Below, piece after piece: positions 1 to 8,161 of a stretch of 64,000 bases of DNA. Below the pieces are notes generated by a model. That model was given only the letters and a program-made list of their open reading frames with translations, did not search any database and was not told the origin of the DNA. This stretch comes from CBDDIP01 sp965279405 (lineage in GTDB: Bacteria; Actinomycetota; Acidimicrobiia; Acidimicrobiales; Ilumatobacteraceae), in contig OZ257157.1 of assembly GCA_965279405.1 (NCBI GenBank), positions 3,596,001 to 3,660,000 on the forward strand. Reading direction: 5' to 3'. The position numbers and the translations under genes were made by a program. How positions within the stretch are numbered: the stretch's first letter is position 1; each line of letters opens with the position of its first letter.

Positions 1-130
1 CGGGGTACGTGCTGAGGAAGTCGAGGCCCTCGGTGTCGGCGGCGGTGTACAGCGCGTTGACGTCGATGCCCTCGGGCGTCGTCCACGGCGCACCGAGGTC
101 GATGTCGGCGAAGTTGGGAACGGTGCTCAT
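1..130 (-). CDS. Methylmalonyl-CoA mutase large subunit, N-terminal part (runs off the window)
   Basis: Only the first 43 codons lie in the window. The protein begins MSTVPNFADIDLGAPWTTP and continues with a TPEGIDVNALYT stretch, which fits the conserved N-terminus of the catalytic alpha chain of adenosylcobalamin-dependent acyl-CoA mutases. Its ATG overlaps the stop codon of the preceding small-subunit gene (ATGA at 127-130), so the two chains are probably translated together as the heterodimer. The identity as methylmalonyl-CoA mutase rests mainly on this pairing; the B12-binding domain is outside the window. Confidence 0.85.
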   Translation of the reverse strand, partial: MSTVPNFADIDLGAPWTTPEGIDVNALYTAADTEGLDFLSTYP

Positions 131-1953
131 GCCACTCCGATCCGATCGAGCAGCTCGGTGAGCGTCGCCTGCACGTCGGACCCCGCGTAGATCTGCGGGA
201 GGTCGAGCGGCAGGTCCTTCGGGCGTCCGGCGAGGTAGGTCGCCGTCGCGCCTGCCTTGGCGAGTGCCGCTGCCACCGGGGCGGCGTGTGCGGCGTAGAG
301 CTCGTCGCTGCTGCAGAGGCAGGCGAGCGTCGTGCCCGATGCGGTGAGCTCGCTGGCGATGGCTGTGGCATCGATGCCGCCGTTGCCGATGATGGCCCGC
401 ACGCCGGCGATCTCGAACAGGTTCTTGGCGAACATCACGCGTGCGGTGTTGGCCGCCGGCTCGCCGATCGCGGCGAGGAAGATGGCGGGGCGTCCGTTGG
501 ACTCGGCGTGTGCGTCGACCCGTGACCGGAGCGCCTCGAAGCCCTCGGCGAAGCGATGCGTCGGCAGGCCTTGTCCGGCGATGGCGATCTTCACGAGACC
601 GGGGCGGGCAGGCTCGTCGATGTTCGGGAACTCGCTGACACCGGTGAGCGGGTCGCGTCGAGTGGCGACGTTGCGTTGCCGTGCCGTCGCCGTTGCTTCG
701 ACGGTGGCGAGCAGCGAGCCATCGGCGATCGCGGCGCGCATGCCGCCGTTGCGCTCGACGTCCTGGAAGCGGGCCCATGCGCCATCGGCGATCTGGGCGG
801 TGAGCGTCTCGACGAAGTGCGACCCGCCGGCCGGGTCGATCACCTTGGTCAGGTTGCTCTCGAAGGCCAGCACCGACTGCGTGTTGCGAGCCAGTCGCAG
901 GCCGATCTCGGAGGATGCTGCGCTGAGCAGGTGGTCGTAGGGGAGCACGGTGATCGCATCGGCGCCGGCGACGCCTGCGGCGAAGCAGGCCATCGTGCCG
1001 CGCAGCATGTTGACCCACGGGTCGTAGACCGTGAGCATCGCCGTCGACTCCATCGCGTGGATGCGCGTGGCGCCGGATGCTTCCTTGTCGCCGAGCACTT
1101 CTGCGACGCGCGAGAGGAGCTGGCGCACCGCACGGATCTTGGCGATCGTGGCGAACTGGTCGGCGGTCGCGGCGACGCGCACCTCCATCGAGGCGAACAG
1201 TTGCAGCGGCTTGTCGAGCGCGCGAGCCGTGTCGACCACGGTGGCGATCACATACGCCAGCTCGTCGGCATCTGACGCGCCGGCATCGTGGAAGCGAGTG
1301 CCGTCGATCGCGACGACCGCGGTGGCCGGGTGCTCGGCGCGCATGCGCGTGATCCATGTTGCGACGGTGGCGAGCGCTTCGTCGAGCCCGTCGACATCGC
1401 CGCGTGACGCGGCCTCGCCGATCGGGTCGGCGCCGAGGCATGCCGCGGCACGGTGCGTCGCACCGGCTGCGGCGATGAACGCCTCGGCTGCGGCTTCCCA
1501 ACGATCTGCCGCCTGGAGCGTGATGGGGGCGAGGTCGAGGTAGACGCCGTCGAGGAGCGATGCGAGCAGCGCCTCGTCGATCGTCTCGGCGTCGCGCAGG
1601 TCGATCAAGAGTCCGGTGGCGCCGCGTTCCAGCTCGTACGCGCCGGCGCCGCGACCTCGTTCGGGCGAGATGCGCTGCCGCATCTCCCACGCCCGGTCCG
1701 CTGTGGTCTGAACGGCACGACCTCGGGTGAACGGCGCCTGGCCGGGCATGCCCGTGTCGACGGCGGGGACGAGCGACGGGTCGTAGAACGGCTCGATGGT
1801 GATGCCCTCGTAGGTGGTGCTGCGCAGCTTGCCGAGCACCGCCTCCGGATCGTCACCGAGCTCCCGCTTGAGCTGCTTGGCGACCAGCGCCAGCCACTGA
1901 TCACGCGTCGCTGCCGGGAACTCCTCGGCCAAGCTCAGCGGTGCGTCACCCAT
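127..1953 (-). CDS. mutA: Methylmalonyl-CoA mutase small (beta) subunit
   Basis: The 608-residue protein is the non-catalytic chain of the heterodimeric mutase that interconverts methylmalonyl-CoA and succinyl-CoA in propionate metabolism. The N-terminal half has the TIM-barrel signature: an SLAEEFPAAT start, TYEGITIEPFYD, and later DPWVNMLRGTMACFAAGVAGAD and DPAGGSHFVE. The C-terminal third resembles the B12-binding fold but shows no DxHxxG motif, as expected for this subunit. I chose the ATG at 1953 (MGDAPLSLAEEF) because the reading frame further upstream is low-complexity and runs through large palindromes. The catalytic subunit follows with a 4-base overlap. Confidence 0.9.
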   Translation of the reverse strand: MGDAPLSLAEEFPAATRDQWLALVAKQLKRELGDDPEAVLGKLRSTTYEGITIEPFYDPSLVPAVDTGMPGQAPFTRGRAVQTTADRAWEMRQRISPERGRGAGAYELERGATGLLIDLRDAETIDEALLASLLDGVYLDLAPITLQAADRWEAAAEAFIAAAGATHRAAACLGADPIGEAASRGDVDGLDEALATVATWITRMRAEHPATAVVAIDGTRFHDAGASDADELAYVIATVVDTARALDKPLQLFASMEVRVAATADQFATIAKIRAVRQLLSRVAEVLGDKEASGATRIHAMESTAMLTVYDPWVNMLRGTMACFAAGVAGADAITVLPYDHLLSAASSEIGLRLARNTQSVLAFESNLTKVIDPAGGSHFVETLTAQIADGAWARFQDVERNGGMRAAIADGSLLATVEATATARQRNVATRRDPLTGVSEFPNIDEPARPGLVKIAIAGQGLPTHRFAEGFEALRSRVDAHAESNGRPAIFLAAIGEPAANTARVMFAKNLFEIAGVRAIIGNGGIDATAIASELTASGTTLACLCSSDELYAAHAAPVAAALAKAGATATYLAGRPKDLPLDLPQIYAGSDVQATLTELLDRIGVA

Positions 1954-2004
1954 CGCCAGGACGTTACCGGCCACCCCTTCCGTGAACCGAAACGCGGGCT
2001 TGGC

Positions 2005-2055
2005 GCTTCTCGGTGCATCCAGCGACAGGACCTGTCGCTGGATGCACCGAGAAGC
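2005..2055. repeat. Perfect 25-base inverted repeat with a 1-base centre
   Basis: The left arm 2005-2029 is the exact reverse complement of the right arm 2031-2055, leaving a single A at 2030. The arms begin CTTCTCGGTGCATCC (after one G) and end with the complementary CACCGAGAAG. A perfect 51-base palindrome is far beyond chance and could form a cruciform or a very stable RNA hairpin. There is no T-tract, so a classical terminator is not indicated. Confidence 0.95.
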
Positions 2056-2082
2056 CGGTTCGCCCGGCGATGTCCCCGGTTC

Positions 2083-2123
2083 TGTCGACGATTCTCGACG
2101 CCCCGCGTCGACAATCGTCGACA
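2083..2123. repeat. 17-base inverted repeat with one mismatch
   Basis: Left arm 2083-2099 (TGTCGACGATTCTCGAC) pairs with right arm 2107-2123 with a single C/G mismatch; the loop is 7 bases (2100-2106). It lies 27 bases from the first palindrome and shares the same intergenic region. Function unknown. Confidence 0.85.
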
Positions 2124-2232
2124 AGAGCGCCTGCTTCGTTGACTGTCCCGGTGGCCGACCTACGACGTCGCGTTCGGCTGTTCGACCATGAGTCGAACCA
2201 CGCCTGCTGCTCGAGGGCTTCCACCGACTGGA

Positions 2233-2281
2233 CTTCTCGTTGCGTGGGGCGACACGATCGGTCGCCGGACGCAACGAGAAG
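2233..2281. repeat. Composite hairpin with nested stems
   Basis: Outer arms CTTCTCGTTGCGT (2233-2245) and ACGCAACGAGAAG (2269-2281) are perfectly complementary. Inside them GGCGAC and GTCGCC form a second stem around a short loop. The outer arm starts with the same CTTCTCG seen in the palindrome at 2005-2055 and in the hairpin at 41092-41130. It lies just upstream of the likely start of the phosphotransferase gene and supports placing that start downstream of it. Confidence 0.8.
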
Positions 2282-2328
2282 CTCAAATCGGTTGGTGCGG
2301 CGGACGGTGCGCGTCGACGATGGGAGTC

Positions 2329-3228
2329 ATGGCGCGGGTTCGGATGCATGCGGACGAGGTGGAGACGAGCCCTGCGCTCGTGCGCGCCTTGCTCACGGAC
2401 CAGTTCCCGCAGTGGGCGGAGCTGCCCATCGAGCTGGTGGACTCCTACGGCACGGATCACGACATCTACCGAGTCGGTGATCACCTTGCGGCTCGCTTGC
2501 CTCGCATCGGATGGGCGACGAGGCAGGCGGCGAAGGAAGCAGTGTGGCTGCCGAGGCTCGCTCCACATCTGCCGCTCGCCGTGCCGGTGCCACTGGCGAT
2601 GGGTGCTCCCGGGAACGGCTACCCGTTCGACTGGTCGGTGTGCGAGTGGCTGCCCGGCGTGAACGCCAACGACAGCATCGACGGCCTCGACCGAGCAGCA
2701 CGTGACCTCGGTGCGTTCATCATCGCCTTGCGACGGATCGACACCGCAGACGCACCGCGACGGCGGAAGCACGCTCGAGGTGGTCCGCTGATCGAGAGCG
2801 ACGAGCAGGTACGCGCGTCCATCGCCGAGCTCCGTGATCGCGTCGACGCTGCCGCAACGCTGCGCGAGTGGCAACGCGCACTCGACGCACCGACGTGGGA
2901 CGGTGACGAGGTGTGGGTGCACGGCGACCTCCTCCCGGGCAACCTGCTCGTCGTCGACGGCCGGCTATCGGCGGTCATCGACTTCGGTGGGCTCAACGTC
3001 GGCGACCCGGCGTGCGACCTCCAGCCGGCGTGGAACGTGTTCACCGGCGCCAGCCGAGAGCGGTTCCGCACAGAGCTCGACGTCGACGATGCGTCGTGGC
3101 AGCGCGGCCGCGGCTGGGCCCTGGCGCAAGCGGTGAACGCGCTGCCGTACTACTGGGACACCAACCCGGGCATCGTGCGCCAGGCTCAGCACGCGCTCGA
3201 GCAACTGCTGAGTCAGCCGAAGGGCTGA
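2329..3228 (+). CDS. Aminoglycoside phosphotransferase (APH) family protein
   Basis: The protein (299 residues from this ATG) has the small-molecule kinase fold of the APH/choline kinase family. The catalytic loop VHGDLLPGNLLV and the following metal-binding AVIDFGG are both intact, so a functional phosphotransferase is likely. The substrate cannot be told from sequence; many chromosomal members are not antibiotic resistance enzymes. An in-frame ATG at 2320 is an alternative start, and the frame is open further upstream into palindromic DNA that I judge non-coding. The 3' end overlaps the convergent VOC gene by 16 bases. Confidence 0.8.
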   Translation: MARVRMHADEVETSPALVRALLTDQFPQWAELPIELVDSYGTDHDIYRVGDHLAARLPRIGWATRQAAKEAVWLPRLAPHLPLAVPVPLAMGAPGNGYPFDWSVCEWLPGVNANDSIDGLDRAARDLGAFIIALRRIDTADAPRRRKHARGGPLIESDEQVRASIAELRDRVDAAATLREWQRALDAPTWDGDEVWVHGDLLPGNLLVVDGRLSAVIDFGGLNVGDPACDLQPAWNVFTGASRERFRTELDVDDASWQRGRGWALAQAVNALPYYWDTNPGIVRQAQHALEQLLSQPKG

Positions 3229-3596
3229 TCCATCACGCAGAATTCGTTGCCCTCGGGGTCGGCCAGCGTCGTCCATCGATCGAGCACCTGCAGGACCGTC
3301 GCGCCAAGCGCGGTCAGCCGAACGACTTCGGCATCGCGGTCGGCGGCGCCCACGTCGAGGTGCATCCGGTTCTTCGAACGCTTCGTTTCATCGACCTGTT
3401 GGAAGCACACCGACGGTCCGGGCCCGTCGACCATCACGATCGGGTCGGTGTCCGGCGTGAGCCCGAGCGAGCCGAGGCGAGCGACCTCGGCGTCGTCGTA
3501 CCCTCGCACCGCATAGCCGTCGAGCACCTCCGCCCAGAACCGTGCCAGTGACGGCGCGTGCTCGCAGTCGACCACGATCTCGACGATCTTGCCCAT
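3213..3596 (-). CDS. VOC-family (glyoxalase/bleomycin-resistance fold) protein
   Basis: A 127-residue protein starting MGKIVEIVVDCEHAPSLARF, with the typical pattern of small VOC proteins: a KNRMHLDV strand, a DRDAEVVRLTALGATV helix and a closing LADPEGNEFCV. The family covers metal-dependent isomerases, dioxygenases and binding proteins, and small VOC proteins of this sort usually have no known substrate. It resembles in architecture the VOC protein at 51992-52426. It sits 17 bases downstream of the B12-binding regulator on the same strand, so the two may be cotranscribed. Confidence 0.8.
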   Translation of the reverse strand: MGKIVEIVVDCEHAPSLARFWAEVLDGYAVRGYDDAEVARLGSLGLTPDTDPIVMVDGPGPSVCFQQVDETKRSKNRMHLDVGAADRDAEVVRLTALGATVLQVLDRWTTLADPEGNEFCVMDQPFG

Positions 3597-3613
3597 GCCC
3601 AGATCCTCGCGGA

Positions 3614-4504
3614 CTACGAGCGTGCAGGAACCAGGGATTCGATGGCGGTCACCGCGCTGCGCGCATCTTCTGCCCACAGGTCGGCGTCGAGCACGGCGGC
3701 GGTCTGTGGGTTGAGGACCGCCTGGCCGCCGACGATCACCGGCACGGACGGCATCTCGGCGCGGATGGCAGCGATCGTGAGTCGAGCCTCGTCGACGTGC
3801 TCGATGCTGGTGATCCCCAGCCCGACGGCCACCAACCGCGTCGCCGCTGATGCTGCGGCAGCGAACGCCTCGGGCGGGGTGTCGGCGCCGAGCTCCAGCA
3901 CATCGAAGCCGGCGAAGCGCAACACGTCGGCGACGATCGCGATCGGCAACACGTGTCGCTCGCCGCTCGGCGCTCCGAACACGACGCAGCCGCGGCTGCG
4001 GCCTGGGCGGCGGAACCGGGCCCCGAGCCGGCTGATCAACCGGTACGCAACTGCGGTGGCCAACGGCTGCCGCGCCGCGTCGAGCGAACCCGCCGCTCGC
4101 TGCTGATCGATCAGCGCAACCGCCGCGCCGATCACGTCGATCGAGCAGAACGCCGCGTCGTGACCGCTGGCCAAGGCGCGCTCGATCAGCGCCCATGCGG
4201 TGGCCTCGTCGCCGGCCAGCAGGGGAGTGACGAGTCGCGCCGCCCAATCCGTGCGATCACCGGCGTCGACCGGCACGTCATCGGCGAGGAAGGATGCGAT
4301 GTCGCGCTCCAGCACTCGCCATGCCGTGCCGTCGCGCTCGGCGGGCAAACGGCCCTGGCGCACGTAGCGGTAGGCGGTCATGTAGTGGACCCCGAGCTTG
4401 GTCGCTGCCTGCTTCAGGTTCAGGCTCGCTTCCGGGTCGTCGGGGGGCACCCGGGGCACCGTAGCGGGAGCGTCCGGACGCGCGCGCGGACCATCGATTA
4501 GCAC
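3614..4504 (-). CDS. HTH regulator with C-terminal B12-binding domain
   Basis: About 296 residues. The N-terminus holds an excisionase/MerR-like winged helix (LNLKQAATKLGVHYMTAYRY... through WRVLERDIASFL). A helical cap region follows and then a cobalamin-binding type domain: GERHVLPIAIVADVLRFAGF, then LELGADTPPEAF, and VPVIVGGQAV. The histidine in GERHVLP is at the position that ligates cobalt in this fold. It is divergent from nrdAB across about 130 bases, so it may regulate ribonucleotide reductase in response to cobalamin; that is inference. The cap lacks the tryptophan motif I would expect of the light sensor CarH. Start is uncertain (GTG 4504 or TTG 4516). Confidence 0.75.
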   Translation of the reverse strand: MLIDGPRARPDAPATVPRVPPDDPEASLNLKQAATKLGVHYMTAYRYVRQGRLPAERDGTAWRVLERDIASFLADDVPVDAGDRTDWAARLVTPLLAGDEATAWALIERALASGHDAAFCSIDVIGAAVALIDQQRAAGSLDAARQPLATAVAYRLISRLGARFRRPGRSRGCVVFGAPSGERHVLPIAIVADVLRFAGFDVLELGADTPPEAFAAAASAATRLVAVGLGITSIEHVDEARLTIAAIRAEMPSVPVIVGGQAVLNPQTAAVLDADLWAEDARSAVTAIESLVPARS

Positions 4505-4555
4505 CCAATCGAGCAAGTTGCACCGAGGTACTTACCGTGCTGTAGTTCGTGCTCC

Positions 4556-4603
4556 CCACAACATGCTGCGTGCCCGGTTGGGAGCGACCCCCACATCTTG
4601 GGG
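4556..4603. promoter_or_regulatory. Tandem NrdR-box-like operator pair in front of nrdAB
   Basis: Two 16-base sites, CCACAACATGCTGCGT (4556-4571) and CCCCCACATCTTGGGG (4588-4603), align on a shared ACAT core and lie exactly 32 bases apart, about three helical turns. Paired boxes with this spacing are the known arrangement for NrdR, the repressor of ribonucleotide reductase operons. The second site is also an imperfect palindrome. The match to the consensus is partial and no nrdR gene is in the window. Confidence 0.65.
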
Positions 4604-4633
4604 TCGACCGGTCACTCGATTGGAGCGACCGCG

Positions 4634-7060
4634 ATGACGTTGACGGAAGAGAACCCGCAGGCAACACGTGACGAAACACGTGACGAGACCCCGTGGGGAC
4701 TGGCCAGTCCGATGCGCGTCCGCAAGCGCAACGGCGGCCTCGAACCGGTCGATCTGACCAAGATCGTGCGGGCCGTCGGCAGGGCCGCGAGGGGTCTCGA
4801 CGGGGTCGATCCGATGCGCGTCGCCACTCGCACGATCAGCGGCCTCCACGACGGCGCGACGACCATGGAGCTCGACGAGCTGAGCATCCGCACGTCGGCG
4901 GCGCTCGTCAGCCTCGAGCCGAACTACAGCCGCCTCGCCGCCCGTCTGCTGTCGGCCTTCGTCAACAAGGAGGTGGCCAACCAGGACATCCACTCGTTCT
5001 CGCAATCGGTCGCCTCCGGTCACCGCAGCGGGATCATCGCCGACGCAACGGCCGAGCTCGTCGCCCGCAACGCGCGCAAGCTCAATGAAGCCATCGAGAC
5101 CGAGCGCGACCAACTGTTCGAGTACTTCGGACTACGCACCGTCTACGACCGCTACCTCCTGCGCGACCCCGAGGGTCGCCTCGTCGTCGAGACGCCGCAG
5201 TACTTCTTCCTGCGCGTCGCGTGCGGACTGGCGACGAGCGCTGAAGAGGCGATCGAGCTCTACCGGCTGATCTCTTCGCTCGACTACATGCCGGCCACGC
5301 CGACGCTCTTCAACAGCGGCACGACCCACCCGCAGATGTCGAGCTGCTACCTGCTCGACTCGCCAGAGGACACGCTCGAAGCGGTCTACGACCGGTACAA
5401 GGACGTCGCCCGCCTCTCCAAGTTCGCCGGTGGCATCGGCCTCGCCTTCCACCGCATCCGCAGCCGTGGCTCGCTGATCCGCGGCACCAACGGGCTCTCC
5501 AACGGCATCGTGCCGTGGCTGAAGACGCTCGACTCGTCCGTCTCCGCCGTCAACCAGGGCGGCAAGCGCAAGGGCGCGGCGTGCGTCTACCTGGAGAGCT
5601 GGCACGCCGACATCGAGGAGTTCCTCGAGCTGCGCGACAACACCGGCGACGAGGCTCGACGCACCCACAACCTCAACCTGGCCAACTGGGTACCCGACCT
5701 GTTCATGGAGCGCGTCGAGAAGGACTGGACGTGGTCGCTGTTCGACCCGAAGAAGGTGCCGCACCTGACCGACCTGTTCGGTGAGGAGTTCGAGCGGGCC
5801 TACGTCGAGGCAGAGTCGCAGCACCTCTACGAGCGTCAGGTCCCCGCACGCCAGCTCTACTCGCGGATGATGCGCACCCTGGCGCAGACCGGCAACGGCT
5901 GGATGACGTTCAAGGACGCATCGAACAAGCGCTGCAACCAGACCGGCGTCGAGGGCACCGTGCACCTCTCCAACCTGTGCACCGAGATCATCGAGGTGAC
6001 CAGCGCGTCGGAGACGGCGGTGTGCAACCTCGGCTCCCTCAATCTCGGCAGGTTCGTCGACGATGGCGCGTTCGACTTCGAGCGCCTCGGCGAGGTGGTC
6101 CGCACCGCGGTGCGGTACCTCGACCGCGTCATCGACATCAACTTCTACCCGACCGACGAAGCGGCGTCCTCGAACCGGCGTTGGCGTCCGGTCGGCCTCG
6201 GCGTGATGGGCCTGCAGGACGTGTTCTTCCGCATGCGCCTCCCGTTCGATTCGCCCGAGGCTCGCGACCTCTCGAAGCGCATCGCCGAGGAGATCTACTT
6301 CCACGCGCTGTGGACGTCCAGCGAGCTCGCCGAGGCGAGCGGCGCGCACGCCGCCTACCCGCTCACCCGCGCCGCGGGAGGTGCGCTGCAGTTCGACCTC
6401 GCCGGCGTCGCACCGACCGACGCGCCTCGTTGGCAGCCGCTGCGCGACCGCGTTGCCCAGCACGGCTTGCGCAACTCGCTGCTGATCGCCATCGCACCGA
6501 CCGCGACGATCGCCTCCATCTGCGGCGCCTACGAGTGCATCGAGCCGCAGGTGTCGAACCTGTTCAAGCGCGAGACGCTCTCCGGCGAGTTCATGCAGAT
6601 CAACTCGTACCTCGTCCGCGACCTGCAAGCCCGCGACCTCTGGGACGACGACATGCGCGACGCGATCAAGCGCGCCGAGGGCTCGGTGCAGGACATCGCC
6701 GCCGTGCCCGACGAGATGAAGGAGCTCTACCGAACGGCGTGGGAGATCCCGATGCGGTCGCTGATCGACATGGCCGCCGACCGGGGCGCGTTCATCGATC
6801 AGAGCCAGTCGCTGAACCTCTTCGTCGAGTCGCCCTCGATCGGCAAGCTCTCCTCGATGTACCTCCACGCATGGAAGCAGGGTCTGAAGACCACGTACTA
6901 CCTGCGCTCGCGACCGGCGACGCGCATCACGCAGACCAACTCCGCTCCCGCGCCGACGCCTGAGGCGACGGTCACCGACATCGTCAGCGCGACCGACGCA
7001 GACGCTGACGCCGTCGCCTGCTCGCTGGAGAACCCCGGCACGTGCGAGGTGTGCACCTGA
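4634..7060 (+). CDS. nrdA: Class Ia ribonucleoside-diphosphate reductase, alpha subunit
   Basis: The 808-residue protein reduces ribonucleoside diphosphates to deoxyribonucleotides with the NrdB radical partner. An ATP-cone allosteric domain occupies roughly residues 25-115 (MRVRKRNGGLEPVDLTKIVR onward). The barrel has the cysteine-containing SCYLLD strand, the NLCTEI motif, and the C-terminal radical-transfer region TTYYLRSR. The extreme C-terminus CEVCT supplies the pair of shuttle cysteines reduced by thioredoxin or glutaredoxin. The ATG at 4634 has GGAG 9 bases upstream; a TTG further up would run into the operator region. It shares one base with nrdB (TGATG). Confidence 0.95.
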   Translation: MTLTEENPQATRDETRDETPWGLASPMRVRKRNGGLEPVDLTKIVRAVGRAARGLDGVDPMRVATRTISGLHDGATTMELDELSIRTSAALVSLEPNYSRLAARLLSAFVNKEVANQDIHSFSQSVASGHRSGIIADATAELVARNARKLNEAIETERDQLFEYFGLRTVYDRYLLRDPEGRLVVETPQYFFLRVACGLATSAEEAIELYRLISSLDYMPATPTLFNSGTTHPQMSSCYLLDSPEDTLEAVYDRYKDVARLSKFAGGIGLAFHRIRSRGSLIRGTNGLSNGIVPWLKTLDSSVSAVNQGGKRKGAACVYLESWHADIEEFLELRDNTGDEARRTHNLNLANWVPDLFMERVEKDWTWSLFDPKKVPHLTDLFGEEFERAYVEAESQHLYERQVPARQLYSRMMRTLAQTGNGWMTFKDASNKRCNQTGVEGTVHLSNLCTEIIEVTSASETAVCNLGSLNLGRFVDDGAFDFERLGEVVRTAVRYLDRVIDINFYPTDEAASSNRRWRPVGLGVMGLQDVFFRMRLPFDSPEARDLSKRIAEEIYFHALWTSSELAEASGAHAAYPLTRAAGGALQFDLAGVAPTDAPRWQPLRDRVAQHGLRNSLLIAIAPTATIASICGAYECIEPQVSNLFKRETLSGEFMQINSYLVRDLQARDLWDDDMRDAIKRAEGSVQDIAAVPDEMKELYRTAWEIPMRSLIDMAADRGAFIDQSQSLNLFVESPSIGKLSSMYLHAWKQGLKTTYYLRSRPATRITQTNSAPAPTPEATVTDIVSATDADADAVACSLENPGTCEVCT

Positions 7061-8136
7061 TGTCCGCGCTCGCCAGCGACCTCCAACCGATCATCACTGC
7101 GCCGGCGACGCCGCCCGCCGCAGCTCCGACTCGTCGGGCCATCCTCGATCCGGGTCTCGACCTCACCCTGCGACCGATGCGCTACCCGGAGTTCTACGAC
7201 CGCTACCGCCAGGCGATCAAGAACACCTGGACCGTCGAGGAGATCGACTTCTCCGACGACCTCGTCGACCTGCGCAACACGCTGCTGCCGGCGGAGCGCC
7301 ACCTCGTCAGTCGTCTCGTCGCGTTCTTCGCCACCGGCGACTCGATCGTCTCCAACAACCTGGTCCTCAACCTGTACCAGCACATCAATGCGCCAGAGGC
7401 CCGGCTCTTCCTCTCCCGCCAATTGTTCGAGGAGGCCGTCCACGTCCAGTTCTACCTGACCCTGCTGGACACCTACCTGCCCGACCCCGACGAGCGCGCC
7501 GCCGCGTTCGACGCGATCGAGAGCATTCCCTCGATCCGCGCCAAGGCGGAGTTCTGCTTCCGATGGATGGACTCGATCAGCGGTCTGCGCGAGCTGCGCA
7601 CCGCCGACGACCGGCGCACGTTCCTGCTCAACCTGATCTGCTTCGCCGCGTGCATCGAGGGCCTGTTCTTCTTCGGCGCGTTCGCCTACGTCTACTTCCT
7701 TCGCTCGAAGGGGCTCCTCAACGGGCTCGCCGCCGGAACCAACTGGGTGTTCCGCGACGAGAGCGGTCACATGGAGTTCGCCTTCGCCGTCATCGACACC
7801 GTGCGTCGCGAGGAGCCCGAGCTGTTCGACGACGAGCTGCGCGCCCAGGTCGTGGCGATGATGGAGGACGCCGTGCGCACCGAGATGCTGTTCGTCGAGG
7901 ACATGCTCAGCGACGGCGTGCCCGGCCTGTCGCCGACCGACACGCGTGAGTACCTGCAGTACGTCGCCGACCAACGCCTGGTCCGGTTGGGCATGGGCAA
8001 GCGCTTCAACAGCCGCAACCCGTTCGGCTTCATGGAGCTGCAGGACGTGCAGGAGCTCTCCAACTTCTTCGAGCGCACCGTCAGCGCCTATCAGGTCGGT
8101 ATCACCGGCGAGGTCTCGTTCGACCACGAGTTCTGA
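7060..8136 (+). CDS. nrdB: Class Ia ribonucleoside-diphosphate reductase, beta subunit
   Basis: The 358-residue ferritin-like protein carries the metal cofactor and tyrosyl radical. Metal ligands are visible in FATGDSIVSNN (Asp), FEEAVHVQFY (Glu, His), CIEGLFFF (Glu) and RDESGHMEFA (Glu, His). The spacing E-x2-H-x3-Y in EAVHVQFY matches the E115/H118/Y122 arrangement of the E. coli enzyme, so the radical tyrosine is conserved. The ATG is the one that overlaps the nrdA stop; translation is coupled and both genes depend on the upstream NrdR-like operators. The short gap to the convergent cobA gene has no clear terminator. Confidence 0.95.
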   Translation: MSALASDLQPIITAPATPPAAAPTRRAILDPGLDLTLRPMRYPEFYDRYRQAIKNTWTVEEIDFSDDLVDLRNTLLPAERHLVSRLVAFFATGDSIVSNNLVLNLYQHINAPEARLFLSRQLFEEAVHVQFYLTLLDTYLPDPDERAAAFDAIESIPSIRAKAEFCFRWMDSISGLRELRTADDRRTFLLNLICFAACIEGLFFFGAFAYVYFLRSKGLLNGLAAGTNWVFRDESGHMEFAFAVIDTVRREEPELFDDELRAQVVAMMEDAVRTEMLFVEDMLSDGVPGLSPTDTREYLQYVADQRLVRLGMGKRFNSRNPFGFMELQDVQELSNFFERTVSAYQVGITGEVSFDHEF

Positions 8137-8161
8137 GACACGGACTTCTGAGCGGGAGCTT

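Larger units (their letters stand above)
1954..2319. other. Non-coding stretch carrying three large palindromes
   Basis: This 366-base gap separates mutA from the divergent phosphotransferase gene. Reading frames run through it but have no recognisable protein character. It holds a perfect palindrome (2005-2055), a near-perfect one (2083-2123), a small one (2180-2198) and a long composite hairpin (2233-2281). The mutA promoter must also lie here, but I see no clear -35/-10 pair. No cobalamin riboswitch motif was recognised upstream of mutA. Confidence 0.7.

Noticed and set aside
1954..2319. Cobalamin riboswitch upstream of mutA
   Set aside because: No B12-box-like sequence was recognised; the region is dominated by palindromes, and mutases are seldom riboswitch-controlled.
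2329..3228. Aminoglycoside resistance enzyme
   Set aside because: The kinase motifs are those of the broad APH family; there is no mobile element or resistance context.
3614..4504. CarH-type light sensor
   Set aside because: The domain order is similar, but the helical cap lacks the Trp-containing motif expected of CarH, and the neighbours (nrdAB) do not point to carotenoid genes.
5132..6868. A long minus-strand reading frame opposite nrdA
   Set aside because: It is the mirror of nrdA codon bias; its translation has no recognisable family.
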